In this document: positions 54,601 through 64,000 of the stretch, in pieces
How positions within the stretch are numbered: the first letter of the stretch is position 1
Layout: the number at the start of each line of letters is the position of its first letter
NCBI GenBank assembly: GCA_949775045.1
Contig: OX459105.1
Span: 16,877,353 to 16,941,352, forward strand
Length of the DNA: 64,000 bases
Direction of reading: 5' to 3'
Source of the DNA: Metridium senile
Taxonomy: Eukaryota; Cnidaria; Anthozoa; Actiniaria; Metridiidae
Notes under the pieces: model-generated
What the model saw: the letters and a program-made list of their open reading frames with translations, nothing else
What the model was told of the DNA's origin: nothing
The model's database searches: none
Translations under genes and position numbers: made by a program

Positions 54601-57600
54601 TCATCTGGTTTTTCACTGGGTATGAAATTGCATGCATGTGATCATAATAATAATCATAATAATAATAATAATAATTTATTTATTCAGCGCATTTCATAAT
54701 ATCTCAATGCTTTTATAAATATCAACTACAGAATAATAAAAAAAAGATTTTAAGACATTTGTTTATAAACTTTGTTCAAATAAAATCAGGCTAAGTTCTG
54801 GTTGGGGTAGTAGATAATAAATTATTCAATAGTTTGGATTAATACCCTCCTCTGCAGACAACTCTTTTTTCTCCTTCGGGCTTCCTTTTTGACGGTTTTA
54901 TTAACCGTGAGGGCCTGAGTCCGAACCCACAATGCAACAATATTTCCAGGTTACGCCTTGGTTTACGCCCCATTCTCTCTCGTAGAGCTAAAGCTCGATA
55001 CATCTTAAGCCAACATTTTTTACGGTGTTACAAACTTCATTATATTACCTATCAAATAAAAGATGGCCGAGGGTCTGGAACCAATAAAAGTACTAGATGC
55101 CTTCAAGGATGCTACCCGCAGCGATGTCTTGGAAAAAATCATGGGCAATGCAGACCAAACTGTCGCTCTTCTAGCACTTGATAATCTTTACCGCATTGGT
55201 AAGTTTGATGGCAATGACAGTGTTCGCGACTTTCTGCGAAAATGGCGTAACGAGTCACTGCTAAGTGTCGCATATAAAGGTTGCAGGTTAATTCCCTTTC
55301 TAAGAAGTCTCACCATCTTCAAAACCCTTGAAGTTCCCCTGTTCATCGATAACTACGGACAAAAGGAGCTTTTGAGCAACGAAACCGAGCCCATCCTGAT
55401 TGATGGAAACACGCCAATATGCCACGACACTCACAAAGAGGAAGCCAAAACGATATCTGATGAACAACAGTTGAAACCAAGCTCTAACAAAAACATTATT
55501 GAAGGATGCTGGTTTGGATTGGAAAGTGTATCCAGCGCCTATGGTGGCAAGAGATTCAAAACGACGCTGTCAAAGCTTGGCGTTACTGGGCTACATCAAG
55601 GGGAGATTGTCTCTTACAAGAATGAGGTCAATGTGATCCTCTACGCTGCAGATGATACAGATTACAAGAATTTGCAGAAGCCAACCGATGAAGCTGTGAA
55701 GAAAATAAATCCGTATGCATATGTTCATGTATCCATATTTGTGCCATCACAATTCTTGCCATCACAATTCTTGCCATCCCAGATTAATTTTTCAAATGTC
55801 ATCAGTGGTCCTTTTAATGTTCGTCATGGGCCCTTTTGTGTAAGAGCCCTGCGATCATTTATAACATGCAAAGAACTGCTGGAACCTAGTCAAGCCATGC
55901 AACAACAGTTTGGTAAAATGACACTGTATGGTTGATGTGACAGCTGTATAAATATGACGTCATAGGAACCTTTCATTGATGTGAGAGTTTTGTTGCAAGC
56001 CATTATGCAAGCAGTGACACTAATCTTGACACTTTGGATCTCAGTGTACTACATGCAAGGAAAAAAAGTCAACAGAAAATTCCCTTTCTAAGAAGTCTCA
56101 CCATCTTCAAAACCCTTGAAGTTCCCCTGTTCATCGATAACTACGGACAAAAGGAGCTTTTGAGCAACGAAACCGAGCCCATCCTGATTGATGGAAACAC
56201 GCCAATATGCCACGACACTCACAAAGAGGAAGCCAAAACGATATCTGATGAACAACAGTTGAAACCAAGCTCTAACAAAAACATTATTGAAGGATGCTGG
56301 TTTGGATTGGAAAGTGTATCCAGCGCCTATGGTGGCAAGAGATTCAAAACGACGCTGTCAAAGCTTGGCGTTACTGGGCTACATCAAGGGGAGATTGTCT
56401 CTTACAAGAATGAGGTCAATGTGATCGTCTACGCTGATGGTGAGGATACAGGTGATACTGATGATGATGCAGATGATACTGATGATGGTACAGGTGATAC
56501 TGATGATGATGCAGATGATACTGATGATGGTACAGGTGATACTGATGATGGTACAGGTGATACTGATGATGGTACAGGTGATACTGATGATGGTACAGGT
56601 GATACTGATGATGGTACAGGTGATACTGATGATGGTACAGGTGATACTGATGATGGTACAGGTGATACTGATGATGGTACAGGTGATACTGATGATGGTA
56701 CAGGTGATACTGATGATGGTACAGGTGATACTGATGATGGTACAGGTGATACTGATGATGGTACAGGTGATACTGATGATGGTACAGGTGATACTGATGA
56801 TGGTACAGGTGATACTGATGATGGTACAGGTGATACTGATGATGGTACAGGTGATACTGATGATGGTACAGGTGATACTGATGATGGTACAGGTGATACT
56901 GATGATGGTACAGGTGATACTGATGATGGTACAGGTGATACTGATGATAGTACAAGTGATACTGATGATGATGTAGATGATACTGTTACAGGTGATACTG
57001 ATGATGGTACAGGTTATACAGGTTTGGAGAAGCCAACTGTTGAAGCTGTAAAGAAAAAACATCCTAATGCATATGTTCATGTATCCATATTTGTGCCATC
57101 ACAATTCTTGCCATCCAAGGATCAATTTGAGTATGTCATTAGTGGCCCTGTTGATGTTAATCATAGTCCTATTTGTGTAAGAGCCAAGCGATCATTTACA
57201 ATATGCACAGAACTGGAACCTAGTCAAGCCATGCAACAACAGTTTGGTAAAATGACATTGAATGGTTGATGTGACAGCTGTATAAATATGATGTCATGGG
57301 AACCTTTCATTTTTGATGCGAGACATTTGTTGCAAGCAGCGACACTAATCTTCATATCACAGTTAGGATCTTTGTGTGCTTCATTCAAGGGAAAAAAGTC
57401 AAAAGAAAAACCTTGATGGAAATGGACATAATGACAATGTTTTTTAGTGCCAAAATTGCAATATTAAATATATCTTATTAGACAGTTTGATGTGTTTGAT
57501 TTTTTGTGTGTGCGGTTTTGCGGTGTCCAGCACCCCTTACACCACCCTCAACTAATATTAAAATATTCAGCCATAAATAACACATCAAACTGTCTAATAA

Positions 57601-60600
57601 GGTATTTATGATCCAACAATTTGTTATTTTTAAAAGCAAGTTATATTTTTTACTTGAAAGGCTAGTCATAGACTAATATTGCTGGAAATCTTTACTTGAT
57701 CCAGTCCTACTCCTGCAGTATCGTCTATGACTAGTTGGATAATAGAGATATTTACATGATATAAGAAGAAACTAGGGCTGGACGTAGAGGTGAGACAACA
57801 GGGCCGTGATCCACCCTTTTTAAAATATGTATTTTTTTAAACTTGGCAATACAGCAAAATTGTTTACCGTCTTGATGGTTTTCTCTCAGGATTAAGTTTT
57901 CCGCTTTTTCTCTGATACCTGAATCCATCCCTGCACCTTTTTAAAATGTCTTAATTAGTCTTAATGTAATAACTATGAAAACATTTATAATAGTGTAATA
58001 AGAACACTTGGTTTAGGAGTAATTCCAAATACAATAGAAATCAATATATAAAATAATAGTTGATTAGACTGTTACTGCCTGCAAAGTATGGAATTAACAG
58101 TTTAAGTCTTGAATTTAGAAAGTTTGTATCTTTAGGAATTTTTAAAGAAAGGAATATCTTAATTAAGGAACAGCAGTAATTACACCATTTTATAGTTTAA
58201 TAATTAGTAGTTTTTATATTATGATTCTTGTATATATATAATTTTTTATTAATTCTTAGTTTTATATGTATTTTATAATTTTAGATAGAAGGCCACTAGT
58301 TTATTAGTTTTTTAACTATTCAGTGTCACTCTCTCTAAATAAAGAGATTATTAATAGAGCGAAAACACTAGAACCATGAAATAAAAACAAAATAGTTACT
58401 AACTAATAGTTTTTATTTAGTGACTATTTAGTCAGTATCACTCAACCAGAAACATCAAATACAAAAGGAAACAATACCTCATTACAACTTTACTTGTCTT
58501 TGATAGTGACTAATAGTGACTAATAAGAACTATAACACATTAAAAATTTGATTTTGTTTCATGGTTCTAGTGCTTTTGTTCTATTATTTGAAATTCTAGA
58601 TCAATTAGCCTTAGCACAATTCCAACTTATGATAAAAGGCAATCTACATCAAAAAAGAAAAACCTTTTTATCATTCCAATACTCAAGCATTTTAACCTCA
58701 AATTGTCCCTTTAATTGTCGCTATCTTTTTTGTATCACTTCTCATTTGTAATTCTAATATAGCTTTACTTATACTCCAAATCAAAATATGGCAGCCAATT
58801 TGCAAAACTATTCTTGTTGACTGGCCAGCCACGTATACATGTGGATACTTCATTGTGTTCCAACGTGAGAAAGAGGCTATAGCCAGTCAAGATCAAAAGG
58901 AGGTCTCCATATTTCGATTTGGTGTATATCTATATCAAGATTTTTATAACTCTTCTGCTGTCTATGTCTAACCTTTTATAAGATTATAGATACAATTGAC
59001 ATTTTTAAAAGTGATAATATGTATAAAAACATTGAAAATGAATTTATAAAAATAGAGAGAGATATAACTACATTATATTAATAATTGTATTATGGAATAG
59101 AATAAAAATTTGTAGAACGTGTTTCATGGATTAGTGTTTTTGCTCTAGTTGTAATTCTTTTTTTAGTTATCTATACTGATTGATTTGGGTGAAATTATAC
59201 ATATGTTCATTGGCATTCGCCTATATTCAGTAAATGTTTTGAGCATGGAAGCACAATGTCGTTGCTGGAAGTTATTAATAATGTCCATCTATGATGGACA
59301 AAAAGACTCTGTCGTTGTTGGAACGTAGGTTTCTTTGCTCCAAGCAATCACGCCCCAAGGCTGATCATGTGCCTGGCAGAAGTGATGATCATGGATAATT
59401 TAGTGAGATTTTATGGGGAAGATGATGTTATTTTATGAGTTTTTCAGGTGGTCAGTGTTACCATGCAGATTGAATAGAGCAAATTTCAAATGACTATGAA
59501 ACATTCACAGCACTTACACATTCAAGGCACGGCAAGGCACACTAAAAATCCTAGAAACATCACAGTCGCAGCAAGGCATGCACACGGCACTGAACTTTTC
59601 ACATTCATACGAAATCTGCTCAAGATAGTGCCAGCCTTGTTGAAAAAGATCAAGTTTGTTTGTATGTTCTTTGATTTATAGATGATTCATCCCCAACACA
59701 GATATTTTATTTCTTAAGGAGATTCCGTAGTAATAGATTTTGACATAACTTTTTATTGAAACTTTGTACAGTTATACTTTAAGACATGGGCATTTCAAAA
59801 ATAAAATAAAAAAGGGGGGTCACCGTGTTGGTTTTGGCACTAGATCACGTCAAAGTTACTCATTTCGACGGCGCGCGGGAGTAATATTTCGATGTATAAA
59901 ATGAGAATAAAAGGCGATTAAATGGTACTCTTTTTTGATATTAGGATTGAAATATCAGGTTTTATTTCATCTTAGCACCCCAAATCTTCATTCACACACA
60001 AAACTTGGATAGAAAAGTGAACCTGTTAAAAGATAATAGCGATAAAGCAATACTCGAAGTTACTCGAGCGTATCGTTCGCGAACACCTGGGTAGCACAAT
60101 GTTACCACAATTCTTGAAATATCTCGAAATCTGGACATAGATTTTTATTCAAACTCAGATATGTATTTGAAAACGTGGATATCTTTAATTCAATAAAATA
60201 AAAAAGATAGGTCACCGTATTCGTTTTGGCGCTATGGCACTTTGAATGTACGAATTGTGATCTTTTAGTAATACCGACATAGCGCGCGCAAGGTGCGCGA
60301 GCTGTAGCGCGCGCTCTCGCTGGTCAAAATTGTGCGCAGTAGAGCGTGCGCAATGCAAAACTACGGAATCTCCTTAAGTAAATTGTTTGAAATCCGAGTT
60401 GCTGTATTCTATGGGGTTCAAAATCAGTGGAATTTCAAAAGCTGTGACACAGCCAAAGCATGCATTTGAAATTTTCACAAGGATTTTTAAATCCCTATAG
60501 AATACAGTGAAGAGGAGTTTGAAACTACATGTCAGACAGACAGACATGTAATTCTCATTAATTAGTGGGACTTTGAAATATATATATTTATTTCAAGCAA

Positions 60601-63600
60601 CATGGAACAAAACCATAACAACCTTTTTGCAATATCTATATAGTAGAGCAAGGGACCATTCATAATTTATGGTTGGGGGGGGGGGGGGGGGGCTATGGTA
60701 TACCAAGGTGAACGTGGAAGCTATAAAACGTCTTCATGCTTATGTTTATCTTCAAAATTGCATAAATGAATACTAATGATATTAATCATGCCAGCTTAAA
60801 TAGCATTTTTCACAGTTACTAAAAATAGATATTGCAAAGCCTTGTGGGATTGAAATGCAGACAAACTTTGTAAAAAAGGCTTCGACAGCAAGGAAAAGAA
60901 GATCAATATCAGTCAAAAAAACATAATTTTTCCTTGAATTAGAAACAACAAGACAAAAACATTGTTGCAGCATATTAGTATATATTTTGGGCTTGGCTTG
61001 TCCGCATCTCAATCCCATAATGCATCATCGTGACGTCATTTGTGGAAAGCGCTATTGTTAAAATAGAATGTGATAACATTGTTCTGGGTTAATTATATTG
61101 TTTGTTTGATTCTGTCATTTTTTCTTAGGTCTGTTCTCCCATTTTTGATGAGCATTTCCCCATATTTCCTGATGTCGCCCCTGTCTACCAGAAGCCCAGC
61201 GATTGTCTACTTAAACTTTCTCACCTTGATGCAACTTTATGTTCATTTGAAGATGACAGTCTTCTTTGTTTATTAATGGTAATGTGAACTTCTAGTATTT
61301 TGAAAATGATGATGATGGTGAACATAGTTTGTTTGATGTGTTGCTCTCTCTCATGCCACAAGGGTTTTTCTCTGGGATATCCCATTTTCCTCCCACTACA
61401 ATGTCAGCAGAGTTGTGTGTTGTAAATATTGAATGCTGTGGTAGTGAGTGTGAGCCAACCTTGTGGAAGAACCTGACAGGGTGTAGTGGTTATAAAATAT
61501 ACTTTTTTAAACATTTGTGGTGATAATAATGGTGATGATGATGATGATTATAATGGTGATGATATTGTGATAATGGCAATAGTGCTGATGAGGATGAAGT
61601 CAAATGATGATTATATGATGACTGTGATAATGGCAATGATGATGATAATGGTGGTAATGACGATGACAATGTTCTCTATGTACATTAAAAGATGGTCTAG
61701 TTTATATAGTCAAATAAAACTATGATTCTTTCTCAAAAAAATACTGGATTGGTGAACATCTTAAAAGCTTCTTAAGTCACCATTTATCTACAATTCACCT
61801 AACTATATTATATAATTCATTTAGTTTTCTCTCTAAATATATTTATATCACCAATCAGAATAAGCAAAACAGTGAAAATATACTTAGAATTGGGTTTGTG
61901 TTTTATTGACAGCATTCCAAAAGGCTCAAATGTCTTAGCCTAGATTCTTGTTCTCTTTCATTGAGTATTTTAAGGTGAGTCATTATATTAAGCATTAAAG
62001 TAAATACAATAAAACTTGGAAGTTTAATTACTGGGATCGCTGTAAATCTCATGGATAATTAATGAGTATTGGATTTATTCTTACCAATACAATTTGATAT
62101 ATAATCACAATATGAACTTAGTCTAGTGATTGACAACTTGCAATATTTTTTACCCAACAAATACATAAATTTAATTGAGAAATTATTGTTGTAAACATGT
62201 GCTATTTCTTACAGGGCAATTGGTGACTGTGAAGATCTAGAAGTATTAAATTTATCAATGTGTAGCGGTATATCAACTCAAGGGATTAAAGCTTTAGTCA
62301 ATGGTTGTAAAAAGTATGATTGTTTTCAAAAATTAACGGGGGGGGGGGGGGTTGTCCTCAACTGCCACACCACATAGACATTTTCGACAACACTGCATCA
62401 TACATGTCTTATATTTCATCAAACACTATAGGAACACTACAGCTTTTAAAAACACAGGATGTCACTGCAGCTTTGGAAAAGCAAAAACAGGACACCGAAG
62501 GCATTTACATCACTGAAACATAATTTAACACTATTTTTTTTCAACACAAAAACTATCCATCAACACCGCAACAGCACAATCCCTCATTTCTACCTCATTA
62601 AGCATCAACTATATTCTTTATTTGAAAGTATTTGTACTTACTTTATTTAATGAATTTGAAGTTGTACAATTCATCTTATACAGAGAGCCAATTTAATATT
62701 TTACATTCAATTCTAATCTACAACATTAATCTGTTTCATGTATTGTATGTTTGTTTTGTAGGCTTACTAAATTAAACTTTGCTTGGACTCATCTTAGTAA
62801 AGCATCCATAAGACAGGTAAATCAGTAGATGTGCACCCACTTAAAAGAATGTTGTCATATGTAAAAATAACTTATATAATTGGAAATGTTTTTTATTGTT
62901 TATAAATGTTTTTGACACTTGGAATCAATGTAAATTGTCAAGTATGTTTCGTCGAGTGTAAATAATGTTTTTTTTATTGTTCTAGATTATAGATAGCTGT
63001 CCTAATCTAACACATCTGAACCTGAGTGGCTGTCGTGAGGGACTGACTGATGATGGTAAAGTGGATAAATCGGCATCATTATCATCATCAGTTAACATAC
63101 CATTATAACTACTATCATCATCATGATTATGAACATGATCCTCATCATCATCATCAATATTATCAACATCATTATCGACATCAGTATCATAATCATCAAT
63201 ATTCACTATCAACACCATCACCATTCACATCATCATAACTATCATCATAACCATCAAAATCAACACCATCATCACTATCATCATAACCATCGAAATCAAC
63301 ATCATCATCACTATCATCATTACCAGCGACGTCAACATCATCATCACCATCATCATCATTTACATCATCATCATCAACATCACCATCCTAATCATCAACA
63401 CCACCATCATCATCAACATCATCATCACTATCATCATTACCAGGGACATTGACATCATCATTAACATCATCATCATCAACACCACTATCATCATCATCAT
63501 GTTGATTATTACCTTGTCAGCCTGTGTCTTTATGTAAGGAGTGTGGTGCATCAGTAACTGGCTCATGGCCCCCTGAACAATGTTTGATGATAATTGAATG

Positions 63601-63721
63601 TGAACAACCTTCAAATTATTGTCATTAGTTAAATTTCTTATTAAAAGACATCAATGTTTCTTCTTACAGTTGTAGTTCAGTTGGCTGAACATTGTCGCCA
63701 TCTCACCCATCTGGATATAAG
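51391..63721 (+). CDS. SKP2: SKP2 orthologue (F-box/LRR receptor of SCF ligase), 3' end outside window
   Basis: Exons: 51391-51633, 51870-51996, 53331-53439, 54443-54557, 61129-61278, 61913-61974, 62215-62313, 62762-62816, 62986-63055, 63670-63721. The phases fit throughout, giving about 360 residues in the window. Order: N-terminal tail with RYTWSLNESETDE, basic and Cys-rich exon 2, F-box (KLSDEIILVIFKFL, VCKNW), DESLWRGVDM, FDEHFPIF, then leucine-rich repeats (LKCLSLDSC, LEVLNLSMCSGI, LTKLNFAWTHLS, LTHLNLSGC, LTHLDIR). Vertebrate SKP2 has the same order, including DESLW and EHF.PF. SKP2 recruits phosphorylated p27-type CDK inhibitors to SCF for ubiquitination. Intron 4 (6.6 kb) holds two members of the unknown gene family. 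More LRR exons should follow the right edge. Confidence 0.92.
51870..51996 (+). CDS. SKP2: SKP2 exon 2, basic and Cys-rich
   Basis: GRGKKAKPSRTCDICPARRH with three more Cys/His positions. ATACTG became ATGCTG (T to A) relative to the other copy; the Cys and His positions are unchanged. Confidence 0.85.
52914..53131. mobile_element. TA-flanked MITE (CAGTGC...GTGGGCACC), unit 2 only
   Basis: CAGTGCAAATCACAAAACCG and TGGGCACCTAGAAATATTT are mirrored on the right, with TA on both sides. Unit 1 has AGTGTTAATG at 18003, the empty site. The open frame across it is not a gene. Confidence 0.85.
53331..53439 (+). CDS. SKP2: SKP2 exon 3, F-box
   Basis: 109 bases, same protein as 18217-18325. Acceptor TTGTTTTTAG, donor CTAGC|GTAAGT. 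Confidence 0.93.
53793..54056 (+). CDS. Unrecognised 87-codon ORF in SKP2 intron 3
   Basis: MSCGQILKNILHAIEAEVDG through FIQCLDQCIDQCLIEHQDLY. The phrase GILIVAGD recalls the LINE endonuclease motif IVAGDFN, so it may be a transposon remnant. In unit 1 it is cut by a MITE, so it is probably not essential. Confidence 0.3.
   Translation: MSCGQILKNILHAIEAEVDGQEPSNGILIVAGDLMMLINGVFDLTSQSHYNSFVFESPKAKTNKFIQCLDQCIDQCLIEHQDLYACE
54090..54400. repeat. (GAT)n microsatellite, SKP2 intron 3
   Basis: Counterpart of 19565-19880, without the MITE at 19890. Confidence 0.8.
54443..54557 (+). CDS. SKP2: SKP2 exon 4
   Basis: 115 bases encoding YDESLWRGVDMTKAKLGPGV and RGTRVLRIAMSK, donor AAA|GTAAGA, phase 0 into exon 5. 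The intron that follows to 55062 has an AAT-rich tract (54648-54690) and no gene. Confidence 0.93.
55063..55935 (+). CDS. Unknown intronless gene family, copy 3
   Basis: 290 codons from MAEGLEPIKVLDAFKDAT. The middle (DGNTPICHDTHKEEAKTISD, IIEGCWFGLE, SSAYGGKRFKTTL) is like copy 2. The C-terminal part and 3' flank (NPYAYVHVSIFVPSQF, NVRHGPFCVRALRSF, MQQQFGKMTLYG) are nearly the same as copy 1, so the gene is a mosaic. FLPSQ is duplicated (SQFLPSQFLPSQ). The N-terminal part is shorter than in copies 1 and 2 (IGKFDGNDSVRDFLRKWRNE). The frame is intact with a good start context (AAAGATGG). Confidence 0.82.
   Translation: MAEGLEPIKVLDAFKDATRSDVLEKIMGNADQTVALLALDNLYRIGKFDGNDSVRDFLRKWRNESLLSVAYKGCRLIPFLRSLTIFKTLEVPLFIDNYGQKELLSNETEPILIDGNTPICHDTHKEEAKTISDEQQLKPSSNKNIIEGCWFGLESVSSAYGGKRFKTTLSKLGVTGLHQGEIVSYKNEVNVILYAADDTDYKNLQKPTDEAVKKINPYAYVHVSIFVPSQFLPSQFLPSQINFSNVISGPFNVRHGPFCVRALRSFITCKELLEPSQAMQQQFGKMTLYG
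56079..57269 (+). pseudogene. Unknown gene family, copy 4: start-less, with an acidic repeat insertion
   Basis: The sequence jumps from the 3' flank of copy 3 (AGTCAACAGAAAA) straight into the middle of the coding region (IPFLRSLTIFKTLEVPLF), lacking about 80 N-terminal codons. The frame is open from 56034 but has no ATG before QAMQQQF. Where other copies read ILYAADDTDYK this one has VYADGED and about 24 copies of a 7-residue TGDTDDG repeat, then rejoins at GLEKPTVEAVKKKHPNAYVH. The remaining C-terminus is intact and differs from copy 3 (VDVNHSPICVRAKRSF). It is either a pseudogene or the 3' part of a spliced product of copy 3. Confidence 0.75.
56440..57010. repeat. 21-bp coding minisatellite (TGDTDDG)n
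   Basis: ACAGGTGATACTGATGATGGT repeats about 24 times without frame breaks, with a few DDADD variants at the left and a STSD variant at the right. It is very rich in Asp. The other open frames across it (Ile/Thr/Cys and His/Tyr/Gln rich) result only from the repeat. Confidence 0.95.
57474..57601. mobile_element. MITE (CTTATTAGACAGTTTGATGT), copy C
   Basis: Left end at 57474, mirrored right end ATCAAACTGTCTAATAAG ending 57601. The centre differs from the other copies (TGTGTGTGCGGTTTTGCGG). Confidence 0.78.
57602..59717. other. SKP2 intron 4 of unit 2, includes a MITE at 58355-58577
   Basis: Matches 31662-35820 of unit 1 without its three large insertions. The MITE GCGAAAACACTAGAACCATG is present in both. 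No coding region seen. Confidence 0.55.
59718..60373. mobile_element. TTAA-flanked TIR element, 656 bp, unit 2 only
   Basis: GGAGATTCCGTAGT and its mirror ACTACGGAATCTCC are flanked by TTAA (59714 and 60374). Unit 1 reads TTTCTGAAGTAG at 43170, the near-empty site. GGGTCACCGTGTT and GGTCACCGTATT repeat inside. Confidence 0.85.
60374..61128. other. End of SKP2 intron 4, with a poly(G) run
   Basis: Poly(G) of about 19 at 60674. Otherwise it matches 43175-43579. No gene seen. Confidence 0.5.
61129..61278 (+). CDS. SKP2: SKP2 exon 5
   Basis: 150 bases, 50 codons: VCSPIFDEHFPIFPDVAPVY then KPSDCLLKLSHLDATLCSFE and DDSLLCLLM. Acceptor TTTTTTCTTAG, donor ATG|GTAATG. It links the F-box region to the LRRs, like the EHF.PF segment of vertebrate SKP2. 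Confidence 0.9.
61510..61678. repeat. (GAT)n microsatellite, right duplication breakpoint
   Basis: Imperfect GAT tract in SKP2 intron 5. Homology with unit 1 ends at its right end (GTTCTCTA at about 61678 against 44139). Confidence 0.85.
61913..61974 (+). CDS. SKP2: SKP2 exon 6, short LRR exon
   Basis: 62 bases between TTTTATTGACAG and AAG|GTGAGT. It encodes HSKRLKCLSLDSCSLSLSIL and the first two bases of R. It is needed to keep phase between exon 5 (phase 0) and exon 7 (one leading base), and gives one LRR. Confidence 0.88.
62215..62313 (+). CDS. SKP2: SKP2 exon 7, LRR
   Basis: 99 bases, AIGDCEDLEVLNLSMCSGIS and TQGIKALVNGCK. The L..LNLS.CSG core matches the SKP2 LRR consensus. A poly(G) run follows at about 62338. 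Confidence 0.92.
62762..62816 (+). CDS. SKP2: SKP2 exon 8, LRR
   Basis: 55 bases after TTGTTTTGTAG: KLTKLNFAWTHLSKASIRQ, donor CAG|GTAAAT. Confidence 0.9.
62986..63055 (+). CDS. SKP2: SKP2 exon 9, LRR
   Basis: 70 bases after TTGTTCTAG: IIDSCPNLTHLNLSGCREGL then TDD. Donor GATG|GTAAAG. Confidence 0.92.
63060..63500. repeat. (ATC)n microsatellite in SKP2 intron 9
   Basis: Imperfect CATCAT/ATCACC tract. Reading frames here are His/Asn or Met/Val strings without meaning. Confidence 0.88.
63670..63721 (+). CDS. SKP2: SKP2 exon 10, LRR (last in window)
   Basis: 52 bases after TTCTTACAG: VVQLAEHCRHLTHLDIR with a split last codon, donor AG|GTATAT. The rest to 64000 is intron. Confidence 0.88.
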
Positions 63722-64000
63722 GTATATTAATGTATAATTGTGGTCTTGTTTTGCTACACCTTAAACAACTAAAAAGCTAGAGATGTTTTTGTCAACATGT
63801 ACTTTATTGTTCTGTATATTTATATAAGGTTTCCCTTTTTGTGAGAAAGCCTGTGAAACCTTAGTCCAGAGCTGGACACAATTTTCGCAAAAGAGATGCT
63901 TTTTTATGTACAAGATCTTATTCTTCTACGTACTTGAGAGAGTTGCAACTATTTCAATCCAGACATTATAAGACTGTTCGCATAAAAAATATCTTTTTTG

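Noticed and set aside
56379..57080. Antisense and alternative frames of 179-233 codons across the 21-bp repeat
   Set aside because: A 21-bp repeat without stops opens several frames at once; only the frame continuous with the conserved flanks (TGDTDDG) makes sense.

Overview
The window looks like AT-rich nuclear DNA from an invertebrate animal, most likely a cnidarian such as a sea anemone or coral. That assignment is inference. The firm evidence is two metazoan genes with many short exons, GT..AG introns whose phases agree throughout, and a dense load of transposons and minisatellites.

Two host genes lie head to tail on the + strand. The first is the 3' part of CHERP (exons 293-13214), an RS-rich, G-patch splicing protein. 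The second is SKP2 (exons 51391-63721, running off the right edge), the F-box/LRR substrate receptor of an SCF ubiquitin ligase. A tandem duplication covers the region between them. Unit 1 (about 9760-44139) and unit 2 (about 44140-61678) each carry the CHERP 3' exons, the intergenic region and SKP2 exons 1-5. The junction lies inside a (GAT)n microsatellite that joins a SKP2 intron to a CHERP intron. Complete CHERP therefore uses unit 1 and complete SKP2 uses unit 2. In between lie a truncated SKP2 copy with a frameshift and a promoterless CHERP 3' copy. The two units differ by many transposon insertions with clean empty sites, so a false duplication from unmerged haplotypes must be kept in mind.

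Inside SKP2 intron 4 sits an unrecognised intronless gene family (29651, 39296, 55063 and a start-less fourth copy at 56079). Its members share a MAE start, a HDTH motif and a conserved C-terminal half. The fourth copy has gained about 24 copies of an acidic 7-residue repeat.

Mobile DNA includes a full-length split-direct-repeat tyrosine-recombinase retrotransposon (DIRS order, Ngaro/PAT-like; 1445-8494, - strand) with gag, RT-RNase H and recombinase frames that appear to be joined by splicing. There is also an 8.2-kb TIR element with a 9-bp target duplication, filled by about 200 copies of a 38-bp repeat (20555-28796). Others are a nested pair of TIR elements (32396-34195), three TTAA-flanked elements (one a 2.1-kb foldback), many short TIR elements and two LINE 3' fragments. 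Strong (GAT)n/(ATC)n repeats fill most introns.
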